Shown: positions 1-11,993, counted from the first letter of the stretch. The stretch: DNA of 64,000 bases from Allacma fusca (GCA_947179485.1 OX359246.1:6882001-6946000); one strand, 5' to 3'. Notes: generated by a model not told the origin, from the letters alone. Numbers and translations: made by a program.

Positions 1-767
1 ATTAATTCGTAAAATGTAATCCAATAGAGGTTCATCAATATAACGAATAGTAATGGGGAAAATACAATAAGGGCTGAAACACTACCGTATTTATTAAAAT
101 CTTTATTGAAAATCCCGTGATGTAGTGAAATTGACCTCGGTTCATAATGCCAAATAAATGTCGAAGAGCTTTGACATGACGTAGTATTATTACTCTTGTC
201 TACAATTTAAATTAAGTCTAATGAAAACCATTATTTATTAATTTTTTTAATTTATTTTTTATTCTACTTTTTAAGATAATCTTCGTATTTGTTCTTTTAA
301 AAAACCAGTTTTACATCAATACACGTAGTTATAATTACATGTGATTGAGACAGCCGATCTATCCGAGGTAAGTACAACGATCCGCTCACAGAACTTTTAT
401 GGATGTGTTGCAACATCCAACCGCGTAGGTAGAAGTCGTACAAATATCACTTTACCCCTGGTTGACTTAACACAACTGTAGTGCTATATCTACAGTCTGA
501 GATGATTTTTAATTCAATTTTTAATGCTTCTTCCAAATACTTAAATGAGCAAAATTACGGCTCTCCTAACTGCTTGTTCTTATAAGGAGATCTTATTTCT
601 CTGGATTAAGACAATCCGACAAGGCAATGTGTCAATAATGAGTAAATGTAGGTTTTCAATTACGGGATTAAAGTGACACAATTGAATTCCGAAAATGAAT
701 AGGATTTATTTAGAGAAAACATTTGAATTTACAAAACGTTGTAGTGCATAAACAAATGTATAGGAAC
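1..767. other. gene-free flank
   Basis: AT-rich sequence with no convincing exon on either strand. A good donor-like site (GGTAAGTA) occurs near 367, but the upstream sequence has stops in all frames, so I do not call an exon. Confidence 0.4.
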
Positions 768-1446
768 TCAAGTGCAGAAGCAATGGTACTCAGAAGTCTG
801 AGTCCTACAATGTCTCAGTACACATTGTTGGAGCTGCCGTTTGGCACAATGGTACGATTTAGAGAAGTTTTTTTTCTTGCAAATATCTGCGCATCTGGAG
901 GTATCCTCGGCCTCAACACATGTCTGCTTCAATGAAGCATCGCTCTGCCAAATAATCAAATATTGCATACTCAAAATCAATCCCGCCTATATATGTACTT
1001 TCATACAGAATCCTAATCTGGCCATATTTTAAAGAATTACAATAATTTGCATTTAAAATAAATTGCATGCACACATTGTAATGGTCAAATTTGATTGACA
1101 TAACCCATACCTGGCATTCACAATAAAAATCCCTGCACTCCCCTTCCTCACAATAATCCTTGCAGACCAGGTCCTTCAAAGGGGGGATTTCTTGCGAGCC
1201 GCAATATTTTAGTCCAGACTTCCCCGATTTCCTTAACTAAAAAGTAACCTTATTTAAAAATTTACTGGAAAAAATTATAAAAAGTAGTAGATTTTTGGAA
1301 CTTACTTTTGATGACAGCATTCTGCTTTTGATAGCTTTCGAGCCCAGTTTCAGTTCCGAACCTTCAATAGCTTTTTTCCCATGGGATTCTTGGAAGACAG
1401 CCAAAAGACACAAAGTAAAAAACGTGAACATCGGATGGATCAACAT
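768..1446 (-). CDS. secreted double-module cysteine-rich (defensin-like) peptide
   Basis: Three exons on the minus strand: 1306..1446, 1111..1236 and 768..944, all joined in phase 0, giving 147 aa ending in TGA. Donors are GTAAGT and GTATGG; acceptors are TTTTTAG and TTGGCAG. Exon 1 encodes a hydrophobic signal peptide (about residues 1-23, ending near SHG; Met6 is an alternative start) and a basic linker. Exon 2 carries Cys59, 72, 76, 81, 86 and 88, spaced C-x12-C-x3-C-x4-C-x4-C-x-C. Exon 3 carries Cys98, 107, 111, 122, 130, 135, 144 and 146, again with CxxxC and a final CxC. The CxxxC...CxC signature is that of the cysteine-stabilised alpha-beta fold of defensins, drosomycins and related peptides, here twice in one precursor with one module per exon. 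Linker basic residues (such as RKSGKSG) could be processed. A TATA-like box lies at 1595..1602 on the same strand. An antimicrobial role is inference; such peptides can also act as inhibitors or channel ligands. Confidence 0.7.
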
Positions 1447-2578
1447 TCTTGCTGAGGACGGTTCAAACTCCGAAAAGTAAGAAAAAATTATTTACAGTTG
1501 AAAGGAAATTTTACCACTGTATTTGGAAATGGCCAAAAGCAGACTGACAATAAGTGACAAGTGATAAGCCGTTCATAAGAAAGGGAGAATATTTTTATAT
1601 ATGGCTTGGCACAAGACACTAATAAGCATTAATGCATTTAAATACGCTCACCCTAGCCTATGTAGAATTTATACGGCTATATACCCAAAGTTACAATCAA
1701 TTCGCCGTATTTTTTCCCTCCTGTCCCCCATGAACTTTTTTGCGACAATCCTTGAGTCTACTATATGTGAGTAATGGGATGAGGATTTTTTATGCTCAAA
1801 ATTGAAAGTGAATTGTAACGTTGTTGCCATCGGGGTATTTACATATGGAAAAGTGAAGTAGAGTTATATAACTCACACACACAGCTGCCCTCCTGCTTTT
1901 GCTGCCTGTGATCTTCACCCACATTTTATGCAAGAGATGATTGAAGCACGCACTTATGTATTTACATTTTCGCCCTCATATCCCAATAGTGAATGTCTTT
2001 ATTTCACCTTCCAATTAACCTCTTGCCCCCTGCCGAGACTCATTTACTACTAGAACATACACACATGGCCCTTTCTATATACACAAACATGTGCTGCTTC
2101 CAATGCTCTTCCCTGTACACACAAACAAAATTTGAATATCCTAATCCAGGAAAAACAAAAATGCGGGGTAATGTCAGGCATGCACGCAATTTTCTACGTT
2201 TCCCCCATAAATTACCATTGATCGAGTCGAAAACAAAAAAAAAATCTTTATAATTAGACCCCCTTTTGTAAATGGGATATTGCAACAATGCTAATTACAT
2301 GCATCATATTTTTCCAAATTGACTTTCATATCCGTTGCGCAATTGAGTTTCAATCAAATTCCCCTAAAAAAATCAAACTTTTGGGTGGAATATTAAAATC
2401 AAATTGGGAACTCAATTTGTAATCAATTTCAACAACTTTTATTCCTCATACATTTCCAACGCACACATACTTATTGACTTTTCGTATGTACGTGTTTAGA
2501 TATTAGAATTACACATGGGATTTGTTTCCTTTATTTTGCCCTTTTTAATTTATTATGGCTGTCAAAGTTTTTTTGCAG
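1447..2578. other. intergenic or intronic sequence
   Basis: No supported exon. A plus-strand reading frame around 1993-2253 has no splice context or recognisable composition and overlaps a similar antisense frame. The right part is presumably intron ahead of the terminal exon at 2579. Confidence 0.4.
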
Positions 2579-2722
2579 GCCGAGGACTATCCGGTCGTGG
2601 CACAAGCCGCTGGTTGGAAGAGCAATTGGATTTTACATATTGAGGTCCCGTTCACAGTGCAGAGGCAAATCATGCAGAGGTTGTTGACTGTGTTGGGCGT
2701 CGGGGTCCAGGTTGTCCCTTGA
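2579..2722 (+). CDS. terminal exon of an unidentified gene
   Basis: A strong acceptor (T-rich tract, then TTTTGCAG) is followed by 47 open codons ending in TGA. The stretch is clearly richer in GC than its surroundings, as the coding exons here are. The C-terminal peptide ends in LLTVLGVGVQVVP and contains AAGWKSNWILHIEVP. I do not recognise the family. No upstream exon is identifiable in the window, so the 5' part either lies to the left of base 1 or consists of exons I could not see; in that case the peptide gene at 768-1446 would sit inside one of its introns on the other strand. Confidence 0.5.
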   Translation, partial: AEDYPVVAQAAGWKSNWILHIEVPFTVQRQIMQRLLTVLGVGVQVVP

Positions 2723-3408
2723 GTACAGGTAGCTTGAACCACTAAAATTTAGTATGTATACACAATGTAAAAAATTATTTTCGTAACTGAAATTTACTAA
2801 ACACAAGTAATTACGGCGCTGGAATTTATTTTCTAGAAATTATTATTACAGTCGAAAAAAAATTCCAAACCTCTCAACAGCGTTGAGGCCACTTCCTGCC
2901 ATTGACCCGAAATTGTAACCACCATTGCAATCCCCAGCAAGGCTATTGATATTTTACTCCCACACATTTTTTTCCCCTTTTCAGAAATTTTAATAAATTT
3001 TTTACTTAAAATCCCTGAATAAGTTACAAAATATTTGAAAGACTTTGACCCACAATTTTTGCTTTAAATAAATCTCCGCAGTGGAATTTTGAGCTTTAAG
3101 CACCAGGACGGTCATTCGTACTCTGCCGACTTTCAGTTTTTCCTATTCTACTCTAATGGATGATTTTAAGAGTGACTTGTCTAATTTGCTCCAGTTATTT
3201 GGAATGCGTATAATGGAACAAACTTCCTTTAATTTCCCCTTTCTAGCATGGTCATTTCCCTTCGGAGTGAATATGGGTTTAAAATATGCGAATGAATCAA
3301 AAATTAACACCGTCATTATAGATTTTGTAAAGAAGAGCATTTCATATTGCAGCCTACATTTGCGGCAATACTTTATTGCAGCAAAAGTTTGAGGGGATGT
3401 AGGAATAG
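2723..3408. other. gene-free stretch
   Basis: AT-rich. Two overlapping opposite-strand frames at 3143-3392 shadow each other and show no splice sites or recognisable protein. Nothing supported. Confidence 0.4.
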
Positions 3409-4735
3409 AGACGAAAGAATTTTGATTGGAGTAATTACCAATGTTTCCATTACCAGCGTGTTTTGAGACGAGACTAATTTCCTAAATTATCCCTCCAACG
3501 AACTTGACATTGAATTTTAATTTGCCAATTTAAGTTTCCAGATTTATCATCAAAATGAAACTCATCCTTTCAATTGACTATATTTACGGGTCGGATGTGT
3601 CAAATTTGCACGGAATGGTGAAAAGCAAAACTGTAAGAATTCTGTTTTCAAGGGTTCCAGATAGTTATGGAGTGAGAAAAAAATGTGAGCTATAAATTTC
3701 AATTAATAGACTTCACAGACAAATTTGTTTTGCAGGGTAATTTTTTTTCAAATTTAAGCTATTTTTTACTTAAAATACCAGTTTTGATAATGAAAGGGAA
3801 TTCAAAGAGTGATAGGAAAATTATACATGTTTTTAAATACGAGCTAAATCCGTGCTTAGTTCTTTAAAGGCTTGCAAGTCATTTTTAATCCATTGAGAAT
3901 TTAAAAAAAAAAAGAAAACTCTATTTTCTGCTGAATCATGGAACGCATTTGTTCCTTCATGGAATGAGCTCTGGGCAGGTTAAAAAAAACTGGATTTTGC
4001 AAAGTCAGCGACAGCCGGGAATCAACGTAAAAAAGGTATGTATTATCCTGATGTGATGTGAAGATCTCTTTTAAGAGGATGTTATTTATACTGGAGGGAA
4101 ATTATTTGGATTTGTAGATCTGCCCCTTTCATAATTTTTGTAAAAGTGCATAGGGGATAGTCTTATTTGCCATTCTTGTTGGAGACCTTTGGAGAGAACA
4201 TACGAGAGAGTTCACTATAATTTACGATATACAGTCCAAGTATGAAAAATTATGGCCAAACTTGCTGCTAATGATTTTTGAATTGAAGTATAATTATTAT
4301 TATCTTATTCAAAATATTATGGAGCTTGTCATTTTGGAAGGTAATTTGTAAGATTTTTCTTTCCCTTCAGCAGAATAATTATGGCATGTAAGAGATTTGT
4401 TAATCTCAAGTAATTACTGTCACAAGATTACAGAAATGCATTTGCATTTCCAAGAAATTTCCCCCTTTTTTGTCAAAAGTGTGAGAAGCCCAGGTCTTGA
4501 CAAGCTTAATAAATTGTCTTGATTTTCCCACGTAAATCATAAATTTTCGGCCTATTTATAGGGAAAAAATTTCTTGAGACAAGTAATGCGATTCGAAATT
4601 TTTCAAAACCTTTTTCCATGTGTTAAAAAACATTCTGAGGGTTGGAGCAAATAAATAGGGAAATCGTTCATTCCTCTTCTCAATGTTATAAATCCCAAAA
4701 TCGATCTGCTTTTATTCTCTTTCCTGCCCATTGGA
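3409..4735 (+). repeat. dispersed repeat, copy 1 (no nested insertion)
   Basis: About 1.3 kb closely matches 19535-20780 plus 22202-22217. Shared landmarks are AGACGAAAGAATTTTGATTG at the left end, the GAGACGAGACTAATTTCC block, the TCAAAATATTATGGAGCTTG block and TCCCAAAATC near the right end. Copy 1 keeps a 21-base stretch near 3560-3585 and a stretch near 4450-4520 that copy 2 lacks. It is uninterrupted at TTCTCTTTCCTG (about 4714-4726), the site where copy 2 carries an inverted-repeat element. Reading frames are short and broken; its origin (old retroelement, or gene fragment duplicated by transposition) is not clear. Confidence 0.75.
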
Positions 4736-4746
4736 GGAACATTGAA

Positions 4747-4945
4747 GTTGGCCGACGGCCGACGTACTTCGGGTGAAGTTAGCCGACGGACGTCGGACAT
4801 ATGTAGAACTTAGCCGACGCCCGAAAGCCGACGGATCAAAGAATTCATCCGACGTCAAACGTATATCGGGAGAACTTGGCCGGCGTCGGGTCTACTGAAA
4901 AAGAAGTTGGCCGACGTCCGAAAGCCGACGTGAGACGGCAGTTAT
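4747..4945. repeat. GC-rich block of degenerate GCCGACG repeats
   Basis: About 200 bases contain many copies of GGCCGACG, GCCGACGTCCGAAAGCCGACG-like phrases and their complements (CGTCGG) in AT-rich surroundings. It begins just where similarity between the two copies of the flanking dispersed repeat ends, which suggests that it is an insertion. I found no clear terminal repeats or target duplication. Confidence 0.5.
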
Positions 4946-6045
4946 CTCGCGTCCGTAAATCGTTGCACGGGTAAGGTATCTTGACAAGATATGTCCAGCC
5001 TTCGAAGGCTAGCCACTGAAGAAGGCTTCATTGAAAGCGACTGACCGATTTTCGAGCCAAGAGAAAATTATTTTAATTATTTCTTCATATGAGAGGTAGT
5101 CTGAAATTTTTCCCGAAGGTTTAAAGAAGGCTTCATACAATTTATCCAAAATCGCAAGCGACGGAAGGGCGGATTATAAATACCCTTCGGATTTATTAAA
5201 GGCTTCTTGTGAATGATATAATAATAATAATACATAATATAATAATGATAAAATAAAAGGCAGAATTGCGAACGTTGTTAAATGTTTACATGAAATTTCA
5301 TTCATCACATAAATGTGGCGATGCTGTTGATCAATACGACTTCATTTCTCCAATTGCGCGCTTGTATCGGTAGCAGTTCTATAATTGGTATTCTATAATC
5401 GTTCCATAGCAGTAAATGAGAATACTACATACGTGTACCAAGGTTTCATTATAATAAATCAAAACAAACAACCCATTATGAAATTATGAAAGTCAATATC
5501 AAAAAACCGTTACAGAAATTGGCAATAATTATTATTACACAAATATGAAACAAATATTATAGTGTTTTCGCAATTTATCATGTATTACAAATATACGCTG
5601 CTGTAAATTTTGTGTACTTAATGATTTTTTAAAATAAAATAAAATACGGTGCTCAAGCATTCGTACAGTCATAAGTAGTTATATTATATACTACAATTTC
5701 AACCAAATAATAACTAATTGTTTTATACATTTTTGCACACGCATTATAAAACAATGCAAATGAACCTACACAATTTTTGTAGATATTGTAAATGTTATAA
5801 ATTTTAAATACAAACTCATTTTACTAAGAAGGATGCATTTTTATACAACATTTATAAAACACAAAACGTAGTCCCACACTTACAGGTGTGAAATGTGTCA
5901 GTAAGCTAATCATTTGTCAATGACTATAGCCACACTGACGAAATAGCTCGCTCGCCAACACGGTTGTATCTTTTTCGTGTAACTATGTTGTTACGCAAAC
6001 CGCCATAAACGTATTTTGCATTGTCGAAAAGCATTACTGCAAAAT
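4946..6045. other. gene-free AT-rich stretch
   Basis: Contains simple ATAATA-rich sequence around 5215-5260 and long AT-rich segments. No exon, RNA gene or terminal repeat could be supported. Confidence 0.4.
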
Positions 6046-6742
6046 TCAAAAATTTATATCAGTTAAACTTATTGTTTTTAATATTTCCTCCAAGTGATTG
6101 ACGCAACTGCAGTTTTGACATCTAGAATGTTTTTGGATTAGCTTAAACCAACAACGCAATGACTGAGTGTCATTGCGATCAGTATCCAGCAAATCAACAA
6201 CCGCACTTGTTTGTTTATTTAGAATCTTTCGGATCCAAATTGCTTTATCTATTGTACCTTTATCCATGCAATTAAAGATTTGTTTCACGATTTTTGATAG
6301 AGTATTTCTTTATAGACTAACAAATTGCTTACACATTGGGTAAAAATCTTTTAAAAAATTTCATATCTGAATAGTACAATCTATATTACACGTATTGACA
6401 AACTTGACATCAACGTTATCAAACTTGTACGATTCTCCCCACTTTCTTAAAGGCCTGGAATGAATTTGGCTGGGTATGGGTGAATGCACAGGGAAAGGAT
6501 TTACTTCGGCCCCATTTATCCACCTGAGATTATGGCGTCCTTTCACGATGTCTAGTTTTGTCTTTCGAACCGTGCGATTTTGTGTGAGTAGCCACTGCCA
6601 ATTCTGCGGAGTTATCCTCGGGTAATTGCGTAAGCTGTTGTGAACAGCATTCAAATTGATTTTTGGTCGTTTCTTCGACGTCTAAATCCGCCAGAGACAT
6701 TCCCGTATCCAAAATTACTATTAGTAAATATTTTGGTGTCAT
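6046..6742 (-). pseudogene. decayed reading frame, probably transposon-derived
   Basis: Three minus-strand fragments lie in line but in different frames: 6530-6742 (acidic, with LADLDVEETTKNQ), 6361-6654 (basic and aromatic, with GRHNLRWINGAEVNPFPV and ending NTCNIDCTIQI, then a stop) and 6046-6288 (with DKAIWIRKILNKQ, and Cys residues in a CQNCSC cluster). Switching frame once near 6550-6590 and once near 6361 keeps a protein-like sequence, so I read it as one broken gene. The NTCNID motif resembles the start of a cysteine-peptidase-like domain seen in many uncharacterised, transposon-associated arthropod proteins; this is a recollection of the family pattern, not a search result. No intact copy is present here. 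Confidence 0.4.
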
Positions 6743-6994
6743 TTAAATCGTGTTTAAATAAATTATTGCACATTCTGCATTGACATTTATATTTTTTGAG
6801 ATCTTGTTTCAAAGTAACAAATACCTCCTTCGTCGGGAGATTCTGTTATTGCTGATACGGACGTTGTTAACATGAGTGTTTAAATTTGTATGTTGACACT
6901 TGATCAAAATCAGCGGTTTTTTACGGATATTACGTAAGATGCAGACAATTGAAAAATCTGAAAATAATTTGTGACTACTAACTATATTTCGTAG

Positions 6995-7468
6995 GATAAT
7001 TCCAAGGATATTACGGTATGTGACAACCTCTCACCGTCATTACCGATTACTCCGGGAAAAAAATTAAAACTTGGAGGAGGAAAGAAGAAGGCTCTGTTTC
7101 TCGAACTATTTGGTGAGAAATATTCACCTACAGATGCATCAACTGGTGCAAATGTGGAGGATAAAAAAACATCAAAACGGAAATTAACATTCACTCCTAC
7201 GCCTTCAAGGGAAAGATGGCTTTCGACGTCACCAGAAGATTTCCAGATAATTCTTAAGGAAGTTAAAAAGGTGGAACATGAGAATGTCGTGGTAAATATT
7301 GAATCTGATAGTCAAGGCTTCTGGCCCAGGGGTCCCAGATTTTATCCACCACCACCCACTGGTTTTCCTTGGTCTCCAGTCAAAAAACAAATGCGGAGAG
7401 CTCCTGCAGAATTCTTAACTTATTCACCAGATTTCACATTTATCGAAACAGCATGTGGATTATTGTAA
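6995..7468 (+). CDS. terminal exon of an unidentified protein
   Basis: After the acceptor TATATTTCGTAG there are 157 open codons to TAA. The protein is Lys- and Ser-rich at first (LKLGGGKKKALFLELFGEKY), with a middle segment SKRKLTFTPTPSRERW, then a Pro-rich stretch (RFYPPPPTGFPWSP) and the end FIETACGLL. It has no transmembrane segment and no catalytic motif that I can name. It lies divergent from the decayed frame at 6046-6742; the two may be the two reading frames of one transposon, but I see no terminal repeats to prove that. No upstream exon was found. It could equally be a host gene of unknown function. Confidence 0.4.
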   Translation, partial: DNSKDITVCDNLSPSLPITPGKKLKLGGGKKKALFLELFGEKYSPTDASTGANVEDKKTSKRKLTFTPTPSRERWLSTSPEDFQIILKEVKKVEHENVVVNIESDSQGFWPRGPRFYPPPPTGFPWSPVKKQMRRAPAEFLTYSPDFTFIETACGLL

Positions 7469-9271
7469 CAATCCGTAATTATTATTTGATGTTCACATGG
7501 AATCTGTTCATATAGTAAAAAATCTATATCAAAAGCATGTCAACAATAATAATGTTGTGCTTTAATGTATTGATTTCATATATGTAAATGGGGAGATAAA
7601 GTATTAAAACAATAATACGTTTGCCACGTAGTAAACCGAGTCACCTTATTGAATGCAATTGTAATACATATATGCATAATATTGTATACATTGAAATTAG
7701 TCAATGCGTGTAGGGCTTTTATCACCGGCTTGGTGATGGTCATGATTTACTCCCCATTTGCAAACACTATTTTTATTATTTAGCCCCATAGCCGAATTGT
7801 TTCTTGTATAAGTATGCATAACCTTTATGAAAATACGATCAAATATTTCATTCTGTTGTAATGGAATTTTGTTGCTCAAGCGAATTTATATCGTGAAAGT
7901 ACAAGTAATATGATCGGAGGTACAATCGAGTTGGGAAAGGAACAATGTATATTGAATGTCAAAATATAACAACTTTAACGGTCATGGAATTGAAACTAAC
8001 AGTAAAGACAGTAATATAAATGTACTTAAAATATTTAATGTTATAACGGTGTTGATAGAAGAATAAAATTGGAACAAAATTATGGAAGTAGAGGTAACAC
8101 GACCGAGATACGCAATTAGACGAAAATTGAATAAAATATATAAAGTAGTGAATGTATGTCATACTTATTTATGTTTGCATTAACTTATGCAACTGTAAAC
8201 GCAATAAATGATTGTAGTTAACAAGGATGGGAAATCAGGAAAGTATGAAATCTAATTCGAATTAAAATATTCTAGGCGAAGAATTCCGACTTAAAATACT
8301 TATAGCAATACTGAAAAATATGAATTCTAATACGGATTTAAATATCCTTGAGCATTTGATTATTATGAATTATGATTTGAATATTTATTTGAGTACTCCT
8401 GGTATACTGAAAATACAAAGAATTTAATTACGGAAAAAGTTCAACCCTAGAAACATGGTGAAATGTGATCCCGGAAAGGCGATAAGGAAGGTGTTATTGT
8501 ATTTAAGTTTCGTGTCAATGTTAAAAGCAAGGAAAACCAACTGCCCATGACTGAAGACGGGAATATTCTACACAGGGAAAAATATATCTGGCAGCGAAAA
8601 TCTCAAAAGCAAGGGATTGTTTTGAGAACAGGGATTTTTAAATTAATTGACCTTATTTCGGCAGGCAATTTCTATTTTGTCGGCGTGTTTCAGGAATTTT
8701 GTTTTGTGAAAACAGGAATTTTTAGATTAGTTTGAACTTATTTCGCAGGGAGTTAACGTCGTGTACTGATATTATTTTTGCCAACTGGGATTTTTTAAAT
8801 CGTTGAGGACCTCCCTGCAGTGACATAAGATTCAACAGGAAAATTTGGAAAGGATCTTCCAGGAAGATTTACAAAAATCAATTCCCTGCAGGGTAGTCGA
8901 ATACCGAAGTGTTTCGCAAACCGTCAACCAGGCTTCCGTGGTAATTATCTGTGAGAGTTAAAGTTCAATGGTTTTTTATTGGATGATTAGAAGCAAGTAA
9001 TAGTTTAGGTATACTTATCATGAACTTTAAGTGTTTAAATAAAAACTAAGTTTTCAGCATGAGTGAAGAAGTAACCAAAGTCATTAAAGAATTACATAAA
9101 AGTAAAAATGACAGAAGACAATGCCATAGGCCAGTGAAGAAATCATTAGCATACAGCCATTTCACTGAATGTGGTGAGGCTCATAAATTCGCCTGTATTT
9201 TTAGTCCGTTTACTCAAACTTTTAGAGCTATCAATAAGATTAACATACGGTCGCTTGTACTACCTGAAAGT
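7469..9271. other. gene-free stretch
   Basis: AT-rich. Degenerate phrases built from GAATTC/TATTC (8230-8420) recur at 9790-9945. The stretch 8570-8890 contains repeated phrases such as AACAGGGATTTTTAAATTA and AACAGGAATTTTTAGATTA, and a CCCTGCAGGG palindrome near 8883, probably old element debris. Confidence 0.35.
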
Positions 9272-9562
9272 CAAGTGCGGGTTCATGTTCGGGTCGGGTT
9301 TACATCGGATACGAACTTCTATTCAATTTTTCAGGTTCAGGTATTCTAGTTACACCCGACGAAATATACCTGACAACTAAAGTATTTTCCCGGATTCTAC
9401 TGAGCAAATTCGGATCGAAGAATATCTTTACCTAAAATGTCAGGTTCGGGTCGGGTTCAGGTGCGAATCCTGATTTTTTGACACCTGAAAGCAGCTCTGC
9501 TACAAACCTGTACCTGAACCTGCATCCAAATACCCGGGTAAAATCTGTACCCATGAGGGATA
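9272..9562. mobile_element. possible small element made of GGGTCGGGTTCAGG-type repeats
   Basis: The body is a degenerate array of GGTTCGGGTCGGGTTCAGGT and its complement CCTGAACCTG. It is flanked by CTGAAAGT (9264-9271) and CTGAAAAG (9563-9570), an imperfect 8-base direct repeat of the kind hAT transposition makes. The ends pair poorly, so the boundaries are tentative. Confidence 0.3.
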
Positions 9563-9570
9563 CTGAAAAG

Positions 9571-10389
9571 AACTAATGGTTCCCTAGATTGAAGCAAATG
9601 TAACAATTAGTATTAATATGAATTATTCTGGAAATGTAATTAGTGTCCTTGTTCTGCGCCATTTTGTGGAGCAAAAACCAGCAGTATTTTAAAGATTGTG
9701 TTAAGACTCAGTAAAAACATTTTTTGAAATTTCAAGGTTCACTTCAATCTATCATTTTTCCCTATATCTTACAATCAGTTACAGTATTCAGATACATTTT
9801 AATACTAATTCGAATACAGATATTTGTTGTAAATTCAATATAGATGTGAATGCTCGAAAAAATATATTTCAGAATGCTAATTCCGACGCAAATATCAGAA
9901 AATCCGAATAAAATGCCAGTTCTAATTTTTAATTCGAATGTCCATCCCTGATTACAATGTATTCTAGGAGCCAAGATTACTTGTAAGGCGTACGGATTAA
10001 ATTAAAATGTGATGAGGTCTTGGAATAGGATTAATATTTTATAACAAAAATTGCATTTTGGGTTTAAATTAATCCCCGAACAAAAATCCATTCCCAAGTC
10101 TGTTGTGGTTTCGGATAGCAAACAATTTTAATTGTGACCCATTGGATTACCTTTTCTACGTAGAAACAGATGTAAGCGATTACAACAGTGACAAAATTTA
10201 ACCGCCATTCGCTCAATTTTAAATTATGCAACTGGTTTAAAAATACTCAATACCCAGATAGCTAGGCCGTTAGCAGCTGAACCAGTTGGAAACTATGAAT
10301 ATGAGCAAAAGCATATGAGTAAGAAATTCAAAAATAAAAAACAAAATGGGCGAAGACAAAATGATCAAGAGTAAATATTGAACCATTTA
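9571..10389. other. gene-free stretch
   Basis: AT-rich with no supported feature beyond the GAATTC/TATTC-rich debris at 9790-9945 that echoes 8230-8420. Confidence 0.35.
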
Positions 10390-11993
10390 GAATTAATTTT
10401 TCTATTTATTGCGAATGTTTTAGTATACAATTAACAAGGCAGGTGCAACTGTATATTTGATGCAGACTCTAAAATCAAGAAACCCATTGCGGTGGATTGT
10501 TTTTCGATTCTACACGAACATAAATATACCCTCCGGCACGTTCCAATGACTTTGTTGGTCCAGGAAATATTCCTTTAGGTCCTCGTAATTCTGACTAGAC
10601 AAACGGGGTATGACAGATTAAACGTTTCGTACTAGAGAGCTATGAAGTACTTATATAATTTTGTAAATATCGCCAGTGCATTTTCATTCGAAAACAAAAT
10701 GGCATAAATGACGCTTTGTTTTAACGTTTTTACAAGTAAAGGCAAAATTGCATACATACAACGTGACTAATGCAACTTACAATTAGACTAGTTGTATCAT
10801 GTATATACTGCATGTATATTTTAACGTGTGTCCATAACTAATTTTGGTTAGTAGTTCCGGCGGGGGGCAGATGGTCTCAGACGATTTCTTTCAGGTTGAC
10901 TTAATTGCTAAAATTCCATATAGTATATTACCCCAACAAATGTTAACTCAGATTTTGAAATGTCTTGAAATCAGTAGCAAAAACCAGCACAATTCATAAA
11001 AGAACATTAAATGGACAACTTAGTGAATTTATAAGAGCAATCTTTCTATATTTTTGCTTCCTTTACGGTTGCACACGTAGCTAGAATACACCATCTCGAA
11101 ATTGAAAGATGATTTTCCCTGCTTGTGAGAAACTACAAGTTTCCCAAATCATAAATTATATATTATTCCTGTTATTTAAACGTGTTCGAGTAGGGACGGA
11201 ATCTATTAATTCATGGTTCTCTACAGCATTTCAATTCCCAAATTAAACTTTCTGTGCTAAATTTTCAAAGCCGGCAACTTTTAATTACGCATTAATAATT
11301 CCTATACTAATATTGCTTTGCATCGTATATGATCCAGGTATAGCTTCCCATGAAATTCATTCACTGAATACGCATTCAATAAACCTACCTGTAGCTTACA
11401 CTCCACTCGTTAGCATTATAATAAGTACACAATTACAGGAAAAAACATGTCTGGAAATATTTGTTTACGAGGCAAATCCACATACTTTAAAACAATTATT
11501 ATTATTGTATTACTGGTTCTGTTGGTGGGGTTAGACCTTGGTTGGACTTATTAGGTACGTATTTCTATGAGAACAATCCGTTTTATTGTTACATTTTCGG
11601 TTGGATCTCTTGGACATTAAGTAAACCATGTATGTATGTGTTCACTACGGGAAAATCTGATAATGTTTGAGGCTGACACTTCTCCGACGTACCAGTTCCA
11701 ACTATGGAAACTTTTGCGAACTTGTAATGATGTCATCATTTATTATTTCAAAACAATTTAATACATGAATTTTATATGCATTTGTGTTGTACCGGAGTTA
11801 CGAAGCTAAACTAACAAAACTGGTAAATGACTGAGGTGTAGCCACCCATGGGATAATTCTAAACGTAGCTTTACTTCCCTATATAACCGTTCCATCAAAC
11901 CCGTGAATATAGTTAGTATGCAAGTGAAAGCTTCCGAAGAAGCAAGTGAGTTATTTGCCTGTGGATGGGAGTAAAGGATACCAACTAATTGCA
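10390..11993 (+). repeat. 5' flank of P450 locus A, duplicated at 31.4-33.3 and 35.7 kb
   Basis: Several blocks match locus B: 10400-10530 against 31500-31640 (shared CTATTTATTG and GTATACAATT), 10720-10860 against 31910-32040 (shared AAAGGCAAAATTGC and ACTAGTTGTATCAT), 11230-11400 against 32890-33080, and 11820-11890 against 35697-35760 (ATGACTGAGGTGTAGC against ATGAGTGAGGCGTAGC). A degenerate duplicate of P450 exon 1 (a hydrophobic VLLVLLVGLDLGWTY reading, then a stop) is visible at about 11485-11535, with a counterpart at 33205-33260. Confidence 0.6.

Noticed and set aside
1993-2253. 86-codon plus-strand frame and its antisense shadow
   Set aside because: No splice context, atypical composition, and both strands open over the same stretch.
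9059-9349. Plus-strand frame starting MSEEVTKVIKELHKSKND
   Set aside because: The start looks protein-like, but the frame soon runs into the GGTTCGGGT repeat block, has no splice sites and no family resemblance.
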